Source: Bacteroidales bacterium (GTDB lineage: Bacteria; Bacteroidota; Bacteroidia; Bacteroidales; UBA932). From it: a DNA stretch of 21,956 bases. A program made the position numbers and the translations under genes. The notes under the pieces are model-generated. The model was given only the letters and a program-made list of their open reading frames with translations. It was not told where the DNA came from and searched no databases. The stretch covers positions 1 to 21,956 of the forward strand of contig JAEFAI010000034.1 of assembly GCA_016291185.1 (NCBI GenBank), written 5' to 3'. Positions 7,747-15,407 of this stretch are shown piece after piece (positions within the stretch are counted from its first letter, which is position 1; every line of letters starts with the position of its first letter).

Positions 7747-9075
7747 ATGAAAAGACTGATCATGCTCGCGCTGCTCCTCGCAGCGGTTTGCACCGCTTCC
7801 GCCCAGGAAGAAATCAAGAAAACCGGTCTCAACTTCGGCCCGCTGCCCGCTGTCAGCTTTTCCTCTGACCTCGGATTCCAGTACGGCGCGCTGCTGGACA
7901 TCTATCAATACGGGGACGGCACCTACTATCCCGACTATAAGTGGAAGATCAATGTGGAGACCTCCTGGTACACTAAAGGCAACTCCGTTTACCACGTCTT
8001 CTTTGACAGCAAGCACCTGATCCCGGGTCTTCGCGTGTCCGCCGACCTGAGCTATCTTGGCAACAAGACCACTAACTTCTACGGTTACAATGGCGCAGCG
8101 TCCCTGTTTATCCCCGAGCTGAATAAGATTGTGGACGGTCAGGGGCTTTACATGATGCGCCGTGACGACTTCCGCTTCGAGTTTACGACGCAGGGCCAGT
8201 TCGGCGACAGCCACTGGGGCTGGGTCGCCGGTCTCGCCTTCAATAGCTATAAGACCGGACACGCCGTCAACAAGAGTCTGGATTCGGCTGTCGATCTATC
8301 ATTGTATGACATCTACCTCGCCCATGATATCATTCCGGCTGCCGAAAAGAATGGCGGCAACCACCTCGACATCAAGCTCGGTGTTGTCTATGACACGCGC
8401 GACCATGAGAACAATCCGACGCGCGGTACCAACCTCGAGGCCTTCTTCTTCGGCTCGCCGGATTTCCTGAATGGTAAGCGGGACTATCGCAACGACTATC
8501 TCAAACTGGCCGTCCATTTCCGGCAGTTCCTGCCGCTGACCGATCGGCTCGTGTTCGCTGGCCACCTGGCTTTCCAGGGCCTGATTGCCGGCAACGCACC
8601 GTTCTACTCCCTCCAGACCATCCAGCCGATCAATCGCAAGAACATTATCACCGACGGCTTGGGCTCCATCAGTTCCGTCCGTGGTACCGTGGTGAACCGC
8701 CTGCAGGGCAACAGTTATGCCTGGGCTAACTTCGAACTTCGCTGGTCCTTTGCCAAATTCCGCTGGATCAACCAGAACTGGGCCATCGCCGTGAACCCGT
8801 TCTTCGATATGGGTATGATCGTGGCGCCGTACCGGATGGAGCAGATGAAGACCCTGCTGCAGGATGATACCCGTGTGGCGACCGTCGGAAACAAGGTATA
8901 CACCGTCGCTGACCTCTACACCCAGCAGGCAGAAAAGCTCCACATGAGCGCCGGTGCCGGCTTGCACGTCATCATGAACCAGAACTTCAATGTCGCCTTT
9001 GAGTTCGGCAAGTGCTTCAGCCAGAGCGATGGCAAGGGCCTCGGCATGAGGATCGGCCTGAACTACATCTTCTAG
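7747..9075 (+). CDS. Omp85 (BamA/TamA)-like outer-membrane beta-barrel protein without POTRA domains
   Basis: A 442-residue exported protein. The signal peptide is at 1-20, with cleavage probably after TASAQ. The rest is a barrel of alternating strands ending LNYIF. Two features point to the surface-antigen/Omp85 barrel: GVVYDTRDHENNPTRGTNLE (about 212-231), matching the DxRD..PxRG strand signature, and SSVRGTVVNRLQGNS (309-323), matching the conserved (V/I)RG loop that enters the barrel. There is no room for POTRA domains, so it is not the BAM core subunit; patatin-linked and other stand-alone Omp85 barrels have this form. It is transcribed divergently from glpK-glpF and converges on glpT. 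That placement suggests, by inference only, a role in passing glycerol compounds or lipids. The substrate is unknown. Confidence 0.8.
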   Translation: MKRLIMLALLLAAVCTASAQEEIKKTGLNFGPLPAVSFSSDLGFQYGALLDIYQYGDGTYYPDYKWKINVETSWYTKGNSVYHVFFDSKHLIPGLRVSADLSYLGNKTTNFYGYNGAASLFIPELNKIVDGQGLYMMRRDDFRFEFTTQGQFGDSHWGWVAGLAFNSYKTGHAVNKSLDSAVDLSLYDIYLAHDIIPAAEKNGGNHLDIKLGVVYDTRDHENNPTRGTNLEAFFFGSPDFLNGKRDYRNDYLKLAVHFRQFLPLTDRLVFAGHLAFQGLIAGNAPFYSLQTIQPINRKNIITDGLGSISSVRGTVVNRLQGNSYAWANFELRWSFAKFRWINQNWAIAVNPFFDMGMIVAPYRMEQMKTLLQDDTRVATVGNKVYTVADLYTQQAEKLHMSAGAGLHVIMNQNFNVAFEFGKCFSQSDGKGLGMRIGLNYIF

Positions 9076-9079
9076 CCTA

Positions 9080-9108
9080 CTGCCGACGCCGCGTGGGAAG
9101 GGCAAGCC
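9080..9108 (+). repeat. 29-bp dispersed repeat, copy 2 (3' of the Omp85-like gene)
   Basis: Identical over 29 bp to the reverse complement of 5370-5398. It begins 4 nt after the stop codon, in the sense orientation of that gene. Both copies are thus 3' elements read in the same sense relative to the upstream gene. Confidence 0.85.
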
Positions 9109-9130
9109 CGGAATGACGGAACGGCTTGCC
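9101..9130. terminator. Hairpin between converging genes, possible terminator
   Basis: GGCAAGCC (9101-9108) pairs with GGCTTGCC (9123-9130) around a 14-nt loop in the 72-bp gap between the Omp85-like gene and glpT. The left arm is the end of the 29-bp repeat. Neither side has a T-run, so it is at best an imperfect or factor-assisted terminator. Confidence 0.35.
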
Positions 9131-9147
9131 GTGCGCGGGCGTTGTAC

Positions 9148-10518
9148 CTACCGCCGCTCTTGCTTGAGCGTCAGGCCCATGAAGACGATCGCGAGGATGC
9201 AGGCGACGATGAGCAGGACGAAGGTCGTGCTCCAGCCTGCGGTCTGCGCCACCCAGCCGATGACGGTATTGGCGAGGATGAAGGTACCCAGGAAATAGCC
9301 GAAGAATCCGGTCAGGCCTGCGGCCGTGCCGGCGGCATTCTTCGGCGCCAGGTCGAGCGCCTGCACACCGATCAGCATCACCGGCCCGTAGATAAAGAAT
9401 CCGATGCCGATCAGGCTGATAATCACGACGGTAAGATTGTCCAGATTAAGCCAGTACAGAACGATAAACACCAGCACCAGCGCCATGAAGATCATGGTGG
9501 GCAGAGCCCGGCGGCCATGGAAGAGCTTGTCGGACAGCCAGCCACAGAGGAGCGTGCCCGGGATGGCCGCGAACTCATAGGCGAAGTAGGCCCAGCCGGC
9601 ACTCTTGAGGTCAATCCCCTTCTCCGTCAGGATAGTCGGCGCCCAGTCCAGGCAGCCGTAGCGCACCATATAGACGAAGGCGTTCGACAGGGCGATGAAC
9701 CACAGGAAGCGGTTGTTGAGCACGTGCTGGAAGAGGATCTCCTTCGTGGAGAGCGTCTGCTCGTGCTTCTCGGAATAATTCTTCGGATAATCATTACGCC
9801 AGGCCTCCACAGACGGCAGGCCGCAGGACTGCGGCGTGTCGCGCAAGAGCACGTAGGCGAGCAACGCAATGAAGAGCGCCACCGCCGCCGGAAAGGCAAA
9901 GGTACCGATCAGGAAATACAGCTCCTCGTGCGAGCCGTAGAACCAGCTGCCGAACCAGGCAGCACCGTACGTGGCCATCGGCCCCACCAGGGCGCCGCCC
10001 ACGTTGTGCGCGCAGTTCCAGATGCTCATCATCGTGCCGCGTTCGCCCGGTGAAAACCAGTGCGTCATCACGCGGCCGCAGGGCGGCCATCCCATGCCGT
10101 TGAACCAGCCGACGAGGCAGTTCAACACGCCCATCACCACGATGGCGAGGGCCTTATGTTCCGCACCGATCCACTGGATCGGAACGATCATGAAGCACAT
10201 CGAGATGGCCGTCAGGATGAGCCCCAGGGGCAGAAACACCCGGGCATTGGAGCGGTCGGACACGCTGCCCATCAGGAACTTGGACAGGGCGTAGGCCGCA
10301 GCGTTCAGACCCAGCACGAAACCCAGCTCCGTCTTCTCGAAGCCGAGCGGCGCCATGGCCGGGATGGCCATCGAGAGGTTCTTACGGACCAGGTAGAATC
10401 CGGCGTAACCGATGAAGGCGCCCAGAAAAACCTGCAGGCGCAGCCGCTTGTACTTGGCGTCGGCCTCAGGGCCGGTCTCGGCCGGTTTGTAGGCCGGCTG
10501 CTTGAGGATCGGGAGCAT
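9148..10518 (-). CDS. glpT: Glycerol-3-phosphate : phosphate antiporter GlpT (OPA family MFS)
   Basis: A 456-residue inner-membrane transporter with about 12 helices. The organophosphate:Pi antiporter signature is clear: NGMGWPPCGRVMTHWFSPGE in the first half, with the early FYLVRKNLSMA helix that carries a substrate-binding Arg in this family. The closest family is GlpT, with hexose-phosphate and phosphoglycerate antiporters as alternatives; the neighbours make G3P the likely substrate. It starts 1 nt after the glpQ stop and is the last gene of glpABCQT. It would import the G3P released by GlpQ in exchange for phosphate. Confidence 0.92.
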   Translation of the reverse strand: MLPILKQPAYKPAETGPEADAKYKRLRLQVFLGAFIGYAGFYLVRKNLSMAIPAMAPLGFEKTELGFVLGLNAAAYALSKFLMGSVSDRSNARVFLPLGLILTAISMCFMIVPIQWIGAEHKALAIVVMGVLNCLVGWFNGMGWPPCGRVMTHWFSPGERGTMMSIWNCAHNVGGALVGPMATYGAAWFGSWFYGSHEELYFLIGTFAFPAAVALFIALLAYVLLRDTPQSCGLPSVEAWRNDYPKNYSEKHEQTLSTKEILFQHVLNNRFLWFIALSNAFVYMVRYGCLDWAPTILTEKGIDLKSAGWAYFAYEFAAIPGTLLCGWLSDKLFHGRRALPTMIFMALVLVFIVLYWLNLDNLTVVIISLIGIGFFIYGPVMLIGVQALDLAPKNAAGTAAGLTGFFGYFLGTFILANTVIGWVAQTAGWSTTFVLLIVACILAIVFMGLTLKQERR

Positions 10519-10519
10519 G

Positions 10520-11389
10520 CTATCTTACGGTTTCAATCAGGATGTCAGGATAATTGGAGATAATGGCCTCCACACCGCAGTCCACCAGGCGCCGCATCTC
10601 GGCCGGGTCGTCCACCGTCCAGGGAACGACGCCGATGCCGTGCGCGTGGCACCAGGCCACGTTCTCCGGCGTCACGACGCTGGACTCCGGGCTCCACCAC
10701 TGCGGGACGAAGTCCAGGTTCTGCAGCAGCGTCTCAATGTCGCCGCCGTCGTAGTCCTCCGTCAGATAGGAGAGCGTGAGCTCCGGCCACTTCGCATGCA
10801 TATAGTTCAGCGCACGGGTATCGAAGCACTGGACGATCAGGCGTTCTCCGAGATTCTTCGAAAGCAGCAGCGGCACGCAGGTGTCGCAAAAGACGTGGTA
10901 CTCGGGCCAGAGCGTCCCCTCCCCTTCGCCGGGCCAGGACTTGATCTCGATGTTGTAGTTCACCGGCTTCTTGGCGTAGCCTTCGGCGAAATCAATCAGA
11001 TCGGACGCCAGCGGCTTGCCCACGGCCATCTTCTCCTGGCCGGGCCAGCGCTCCACGAAACGCTGCCCCACGTCGTAGCGCGCGATGCTGTCGTAGGGCA
11101 TCGTGTAGAGGTATTCTTTCGGATCTTCCTCCTGAACCAGCGTGCCGTCAGGTCGAGTCGAGTAGCGCGGGTGGAAGTAGCTGTCGTGCGAGACAACCAC
11201 CTGCCCGTCCTGCGAGAGATGCAGGTCGAATTCGAGGGTATTCACGCCCAGGTCGAGGGCGTGCTGCATCGCGGGAATGGTATTCTCGGGCATCAAGCCT
11301 GCGCCGCCGCGGTGCGCCTGCACGTCAATAGCGGGTTTGCCCTGGCAGGCAGCCAGGAGGATCAGGGGAAGAAGGAACAGGCGTTTCAT
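10520..11389 (-). CDS. glpQ: Glycerophosphodiester phosphodiesterase, lipoprotein (GlpQ-type)
   Basis: Hydrolyses glycerophosphodiesters to G3P and an alcohol. The 289 residues begin with a lipoprotein signal ending LLAAC (Cys15). The GDPD fold is shown by HRGG (26-29) and PENT (34-37), the metal site EFDLH (Glu53, Asp55), the catalytic-type DG...SHD (His68), and later IEIKSWPGEG and VPWTVDD. No acidic residues follow the Cys directly (CQGKP), so a periplasm-facing lipoprotein is more likely than a surface one. Its start overlaps the glpC stop by 4 nt (ATGA), and glpT follows after 1 nt. Family members with other substrates exist; the operon makes the GlpQ role most likely. Confidence 0.92.
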   Translation of the reverse strand: MKRLFLLPLILLAACQGKPAIDVQAHRGGAGLMPENTIPAMQHALDLGVNTLEFDLHLSQDGQVVVSHDSYFHPRYSTRPDGTLVQEEDPKEYLYTMPYDSIARYDVGQRFVERWPGQEKMAVGKPLASDLIDFAEGYAKKPVNYNIEIKSWPGEGEGTLWPEYHVFCDTCVPLLLSKNLGERLIVQCFDTRALNYMHAKWPELTLSYLTEDYDGGDIETLLQNLDFVPQWWSPESSVVTPENVAWCHAHGIGVVPWTVDDPAEMRRLVDCGVEAIISNYPDILIETVR

Positions 11390-12600
11390 AAGATGGCGTC
11401 AGCTAAAATGGATATCGGATTCTGCACAGAATAGCCCGTGGACATCTCGATCTGCCACTTGCAGGTCTCGCAGTCACAGGCAACGACCTCGGGATCCACG
11501 GCGCGGATTTGCTCGAAAAGCGGCGCGCCGATGGCCTGCGAGGCCTCGTAATTCTCTTTCTTGAAACCATAGGTACCGGCGATGCCGCAACAGGCGGAGT
11601 CCAGCAGGGTGAACTCCACGCCCGGAATCATTCGGAGCAGCCGCTCGGAGAAGACGCCCCAGCCCAGGCGCTCCATGTGGCAGGGAACGTGGTAGGCCAC
11701 CTTCTTGTGGTAGTCGGGCTTGAAGCGCAGCGTGGCGCCGGCTTCCAGCCGCTCGAAGACGAAGCGCGTGGCCATCTGGATGGCATCCCGGACGTCGGCA
11801 TTGTCCACGCCCAGCAGGTTGGGATACTCGTCGCGAAGGGTCATGGTGCAGCTCGAAGATGTGGTCAGCACCTTCACGCCCTTGTCAGCCTCCGCCTTGC
11901 GCAGGGCGGCGATGTTGTGCTCCGCGTTGCGGCGCGCCTGGGCGGACATGCCGTTCGTGATCATCGCGATGCCGCAGCACTTCTCCCCGTCCAGCAAGCG
12001 GACACCCACCCCCAGCGCGTTCAACACCTTGACCAGGTCCTTGCCAAGCTGGGGGTAATTGTAATTGACATAGCAGCCGTGGAAGTAGGCCACCTGCTCT
12101 TGGTACAGAGCCTGCTCCTTGGCGCGGCGCTTCAGATAGGACTCGAAGCTCCGGCCGCTGTATTTCGGGAACACGCGCCGGTGGTCCACTTGCAAGGTGG
12201 CATCCAGCACGCTGCGCGTCAGTCCCAGGCTGGTCACGCCGTTGACCACCGGCGCGAGCGGACGCGCCACCGTGCCCATCAGGTCGGTGGACGCGAGGAT
12301 GCGGTCGCGCAGCTTCGGCGCGGAATGGTCGTATTTGATGCGCGCCGCCTGGATCAGCTCGGCCACGCCCACGCCGGACGGGCACGCCACCTCGCAGCGC
12401 TTGCAGTTCATGCAGTATTTGAGCGCGTAATGGAAGAAGTACGGATCCTTGAGGCGGAGCCTCTCTCCGTCCGGGCCGGCCTGCTTGGGGCCGGGATAGC
12501 GGGGATTCACCTGCAGCACGGGACAATAGACCGTGCACACGGTGCACTTCATGCACTCCTCGAAGTTGTGCTTGCTGCTGGTCTTCTCCTGGTGCTTCAT
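11386..12600 (-). CDS. glpC: Anaerobic glycerol-3-phosphate dehydrogenase subunit C (iron-sulfur, membrane-anchoring)
   Basis: A 404-residue subunit that carries electrons from GlpAB to the quinone pool at the inner membrane. Two ferredoxin-type [4Fe-4S] motifs are at Cys16/19/22/26 (CMKCTVCTVYCPV) and Cys63/66/69/73 (CMNCKRCEVACPSG). Two CCG-type cysteine-rich domains follow, with KCCGIAMI in the first and ACCGIAGTYGFKKE, then CDCETC, in the second. The length is close to the enterobacterial protein. It begins 2 nt after the glpB stop and overlaps glpQ by 4 nt. Lactate-utilisation and heterodisulfide-reductase-like proteins share these domains, but the glpA/glpB context decides. Confidence 0.94.
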   Translation of the reverse strand: MKHQEKTSSKHNFEECMKCTVCTVYCPVLQVNPRYPGPKQAGPDGERLRLKDPYFFHYALKYCMNCKRCEVACPSGVGVAELIQAARIKYDHSAPKLRDRILASTDLMGTVARPLAPVVNGVTSLGLTRSVLDATLQVDHRRVFPKYSGRSFESYLKRRAKEQALYQEQVAYFHGCYVNYNYPQLGKDLVKVLNALGVGVRLLDGEKCCGIAMITNGMSAQARRNAEHNIAALRKAEADKGVKVLTTSSSCTMTLRDEYPNLLGVDNADVRDAIQMATRFVFERLEAGATLRFKPDYHKKVAYHVPCHMERLGWGVFSERLLRMIPGVEFTLLDSACCGIAGTYGFKKENYEASQAIGAPLFEQIRAVDPEVVACDCETCKWQIEMSTGYSVQNPISILADAIL

Positions 12601-12602
12601 GG

Positions 12603-13724
12603 CTATACAGTTTTTAGGATTTCATCAACGGCGAGGAAGGCGCTGCGGATGGCGAGTCCGGCACCGGAGCCGAGCTCGGGGCGCGTGGCGCCCAGCACGG
12701 AGCCGATGGCGTAGAGATTCTCCCGCGGCTGCCCGCCCACGAGCGGATGCAGCGCCGCGTCGGTCTTGACGCCATACTTCATGTACGGCTGATCGCCGGC
12801 AAACTCCTCGTTATACCAGGCGTTGCGATCCTCGTCGAAGTCCACGTCCACGCCGAAGACCGGCTCCCAGACGCGGAACGGATTGGACCGCAGGCCCTTG
12901 GAGAAGAAGCCGCCGGAGGCGAGGATGAAATGCGACGCCTCCAAGGCGTGCGCATCCAGGTTGTGCGTCCGCACGCTCAGGATCTTGTTTCCTTCCACCT
13001 GAGCATCCAGCGCTTCGTCGCCGGTCAGGTAGGTGCCGCCGAGCACCTCGTAGCGGCGTTTGAGGAGCCGCTGCGTGCGGATGCCCGGGATCGAAGGGGG
13101 CATCGTGCCGGCGAAGACGACGCGCGCGGGAATCTCCTGGCGCAGGCGCTCCGGCACGGACGTGTCCTCCAGGCCGCAGAGCTGCGGCAGGACCACGGCG
13201 TCCTCGTCCTTGATCAGCAGGCGGATCTGCTGGACGATCTTCTTCCAGTCGCGGTCCACCAGGCGTGCGAGCTGGACCGAACGCAGCTCCACGGAGCCTT
13301 CCTGCAGCTCTTCCGGCAGGTCCAGTGAGCACAGGCGGCACTGGATGCCCTGCTTCTCAAGGCCTTCCGCGAGGAAGGCGGAGAAGAAGTCCAGGTAGCC
13401 CGGCACGCAGGCGATCAGCGCCTTGTCGGCAAATTTCGCCTCGGGGAAGAGGCTGATATCCTCCAGGGAGAGCTCCGCTTCGCGGAACGTGCCCAGCGGC
13501 GTCAGGCGTACGCCGGGATTGTAATGAACCCGGATACCTGCGCCCGCAAAGAGCGCAGTCAGCCGCTCCGGGGCCTCCTTCATGGACTCAAAGCTGCCGG
13601 AGAAGAAATGCAGAGCGTTCTGCCCGGTGCTGACGATGGCGGAGCTGCGGCCTGCCTGCTGCAGGCTGATGCCGGCTACCAGGCCGGCCAGGCCGCCGCC
13701 GATGATGACAGTATCGAATCTCAT
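12603..13724 (-). CDS. glpB: Anaerobic glycerol-3-phosphate dehydrogenase subunit B (flavoprotein)
   Basis: A 373-residue flavin-binding subunit, somewhat shorter than the enterobacterial GlpB. The dinucleotide-binding motif VIIGGGLAGL is at residues 6-15. LASGGFFSKGL in the middle and GSGAGLAIRSAFLAVDEIL at the end are typical of the subunit and complete the flavin site. It works with GlpA and GlpC in oxidising G3P to dihydroxyacetone phosphate under anaerobic conditions. Its ATG overlaps the glpA TGA (ATGA, 13721-13724), so translation is coupled, and glpC follows after 2 nt. Confidence 0.94.
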   Translation of the reverse strand: MRFDTVIIGGGLAGLVAGISLQQAGRSSAIVSTGQNALHFFSGSFESMKEAPERLTALFAGAGIRVHYNPGVRLTPLGTFREAELSLEDISLFPEAKFADKALIACVPGYLDFFSAFLAEGLEKQGIQCRLCSLDLPEELQEGSVELRSVQLARLVDRDWKKIVQQIRLLIKDEDAVVLPQLCGLEDTSVPERLRQEIPARVVFAGTMPPSIPGIRTQRLLKRRYEVLGGTYLTGDEALDAQVEGNKILSVRTHNLDAHALEASHFILASGGFFSKGLRSNPFRVWEPVFGVDVDFDEDRNAWYNEEFAGDQPYMKYGVKTDAALHPLVGGQPRENLYAIGSVLGATRPELGSGAGLAIRSAFLAVDEILKTV

Positions 13725-15316
13725 AGGCCCAGAACGTGTTTATAGACCCACTGCGTGTATTCTGCTTCGCGGAGCGATTCGCCCCAGCCGATCGGATAAT
13801 TGCCCTTCCAGCGCTCACCCATGAACTTGAGCAGGTCGGCGCGCTCGCGCTCGGCGCAGTCCTGCGCCTTCGCCAGCAGACCGGCCGCCCGGCAGGCGCA
13901 GAATTCGCCCTGGCAGGTGCCCATGCCGACGCGGGTGCGGCGGCGCAGGTCCGTCAGCGACGACACACCCATGCGCTCGAAAGCATTGTTGACTTCCCAC
14001 ACCGGCACTTCTTCGCACTCGCACACGAGTTCCTCGTCCTGCCGGCTGCGTTTCGGCATCTCGGACACGACGGAGCCCAGGCGGGCCGTCGCGGCCTTCT
14101 GTGCCGTCGAAGGCGCTTCCCAGATCTCGCGGGCCACCTCTTCGTAGCTGCGTCCGGCGGACCCGATCAGCGGCGTGGTCGCCGTCTCGCAGGCCTTGTC
14201 CACGCCCAGCTTGCGGCAGACCACGTCCGTGGCCTGCTCCGCCATCTGGCGATAGGTCGTCAGTTTGCCGCCCGTGATGGTCACGAAGCCCTTCAGGCCG
14301 TCGCGCGTTTCGTGGTCCAGGCAGACGATGCCGCGGGAGATGTTGCGCCCCGTCGGGTCATTGTCGTCGCTCACCAGCGGGCGCACGCCCGCGAATGCCC
14401 GCAGGATGCGGGTCTCGGACAGGGCCGGCGACAGCTTGGCGCCTTCGGTGACCAGGAGCGTCACCTCGTCCGGCGTCACGGACACCTTGTGGCAGTTCTC
14501 CAGCGGGATGCGCGTGGAGGTCGTTCCGATGATGCATACCGTATCGCCCGGCACGAGGATGTCGGCGTTGGAGGGTTTGCGACAGCGGTTGATGACCATG
14601 TTGTTCACGCGATGCGCGAAAATCAGCAGGGCACCCTTGGACGGGTACATCCCGACCTGCACCCCGGCCATCTGGGCGATTTCCTGTCCCCAGACGCCGC
14701 AGGCGTTCACCACGACCGGCGCATAATAATCTACCTCGCGGCCCGTCTGGACGTTACGCGTATGCACGCCGCGAATGGTGTCGCCTTCCCGGATAAAGCC
14801 GGTCACCGCCGTACGCAGGCGCACCTGGGCGCCGCGCAGTTTCGCGTCCAGCATATTGGAGGCGCACAGGCGGAACGGGTCCACGCTGGCGTCCGGCACG
14901 CGAACGGCGCCGATCAGGTCCGGATTGACGGACGGCTCCAGCTGGCGGGCCAGCTGCGGGTCGATGATCTCCGCACCGATGCCCGCCTTGCGGCAGGCTT
15001 CCACGAAAGTATTCTGATAGGAAAGGTCATCCTCCGGGAGGGAGATGAACAGGCCGTCGGTCGGCTCGATGCAGTGCGCCGCGATGCGCCGCAGGATCTG
15101 ATTCTCCACAATGCACTCGGCCGCCGACTCCGGGTCGTTCACGGCATAGCGGGCACCGGAGTGCAGCAAGCCGTGGTTACGGCCGCTGGCCCCCGTCGCG
15201 ATATCGGCGCGCTCGATCAGCAGCGCGCGCAGGCCGCGCATGGCGCAGTCACGCATAGTTCCCGCCCCCACGACGCCGCCGCCCAGGATGATGACGTCAA
15301 ATTCTCTTGGATCCAT
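13721..15316 (-). CDS. glpA: Anaerobic glycerol-3-phosphate dehydrogenase subunit A (catalytic FAD subunit)
   Basis: A 531-residue FAD-dependent oxidoreductase that oxidises G3P to dihydroxyacetone phosphate. The Rossmann motif VIILGGGVVGAG is at residues 8-19, followed by ATGASGRNHGLLHSGARY, the FAD/substrate stretch of the GlpA/GlpD family. The C-terminus carries a BFD-like [2Fe-2S] domain with Cys432, Cys434, Cys468 and Cys473 (CEC ... GTCQGEFC). This domain and the linked glpB/glpC separate it from the aerobic single-chain GlpD. It is the first gene of glpA-B-C-Q-T and has a -7 box 19 nt upstream. The long open frame on the opposite strand is a shadow. Confidence 0.96.
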   Translation of the reverse strand: MDPREFDVIILGGGVVGAGTMRDCAMRGLRALLIERADIATGASGRNHGLLHSGARYAVNDPESAAECIVENQILRRIAAHCIEPTDGLFISLPEDDLSYQNTFVEACRKAGIGAEIIDPQLARQLEPSVNPDLIGAVRVPDASVDPFRLCASNMLDAKLRGAQVRLRTAVTGFIREGDTIRGVHTRNVQTGREVDYYAPVVVNACGVWGQEIAQMAGVQVGMYPSKGALLIFAHRVNNMVINRCRKPSNADILVPGDTVCIIGTTSTRIPLENCHKVSVTPDEVTLLVTEGAKLSPALSETRILRAFAGVRPLVSDDNDPTGRNISRGIVCLDHETRDGLKGFVTITGGKLTTYRQMAEQATDVVCRKLGVDKACETATTPLIGSAGRSYEEVAREIWEAPSTAQKAATARLGSVVSEMPKRSRQDEELVCECEEVPVWEVNNAFERMGVSSLTDLRRRTRVGMGTCQGEFCACRAAGLLAKAQDCAERERADLLKFMGERWKGNYPIGWGESLREAEYTQWVYKHVLGL

Positions 15317-15335
15317 TTAAAAGCTTCTTATCCTG

Positions 15336-15343
15336 CAAATTTA
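15336..15343 (-). promoter_or_regulatory. -7 promoter box of the glpABCQT operon
   Basis: On the minus strand TAAATTTG matches TAnnTTTG and is followed by CA, 19 nt before the glpA ATG. It is the mirror of the box at 15356-15363, with only 12 nt between them. Confidence 0.6.
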
Positions 15344-15355
15344 CGAAATCTTCGT

Positions 15356-15363
15356 TATCTTTG
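15356..15363 (+). promoter_or_regulatory. -7 promoter box of the hydrolase / isomerase-like operon
   Basis: TATCTTTG followed by CA, 44 nt before the hydrolase start. The flanks TGCAAA (15334-15339) and TTTGCA (15360-15365) make the divergent promoter pair symmetric. Confidence 0.7.
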
Positions 15364-15407
15364 CAGACACCACAAGCACATATTGCAGCATTATCACCCT
15401 TTTCCGA

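Noticed and set aside
5370..9108. The 29-bp inverted copies as ends of a transposon carrying glpF-glpK
   Set aside because: No transposase lies between them, no flanking target duplication is seen, and the copies sit at matching positions 3' of genes. A 3' repeat element explains the layout better.
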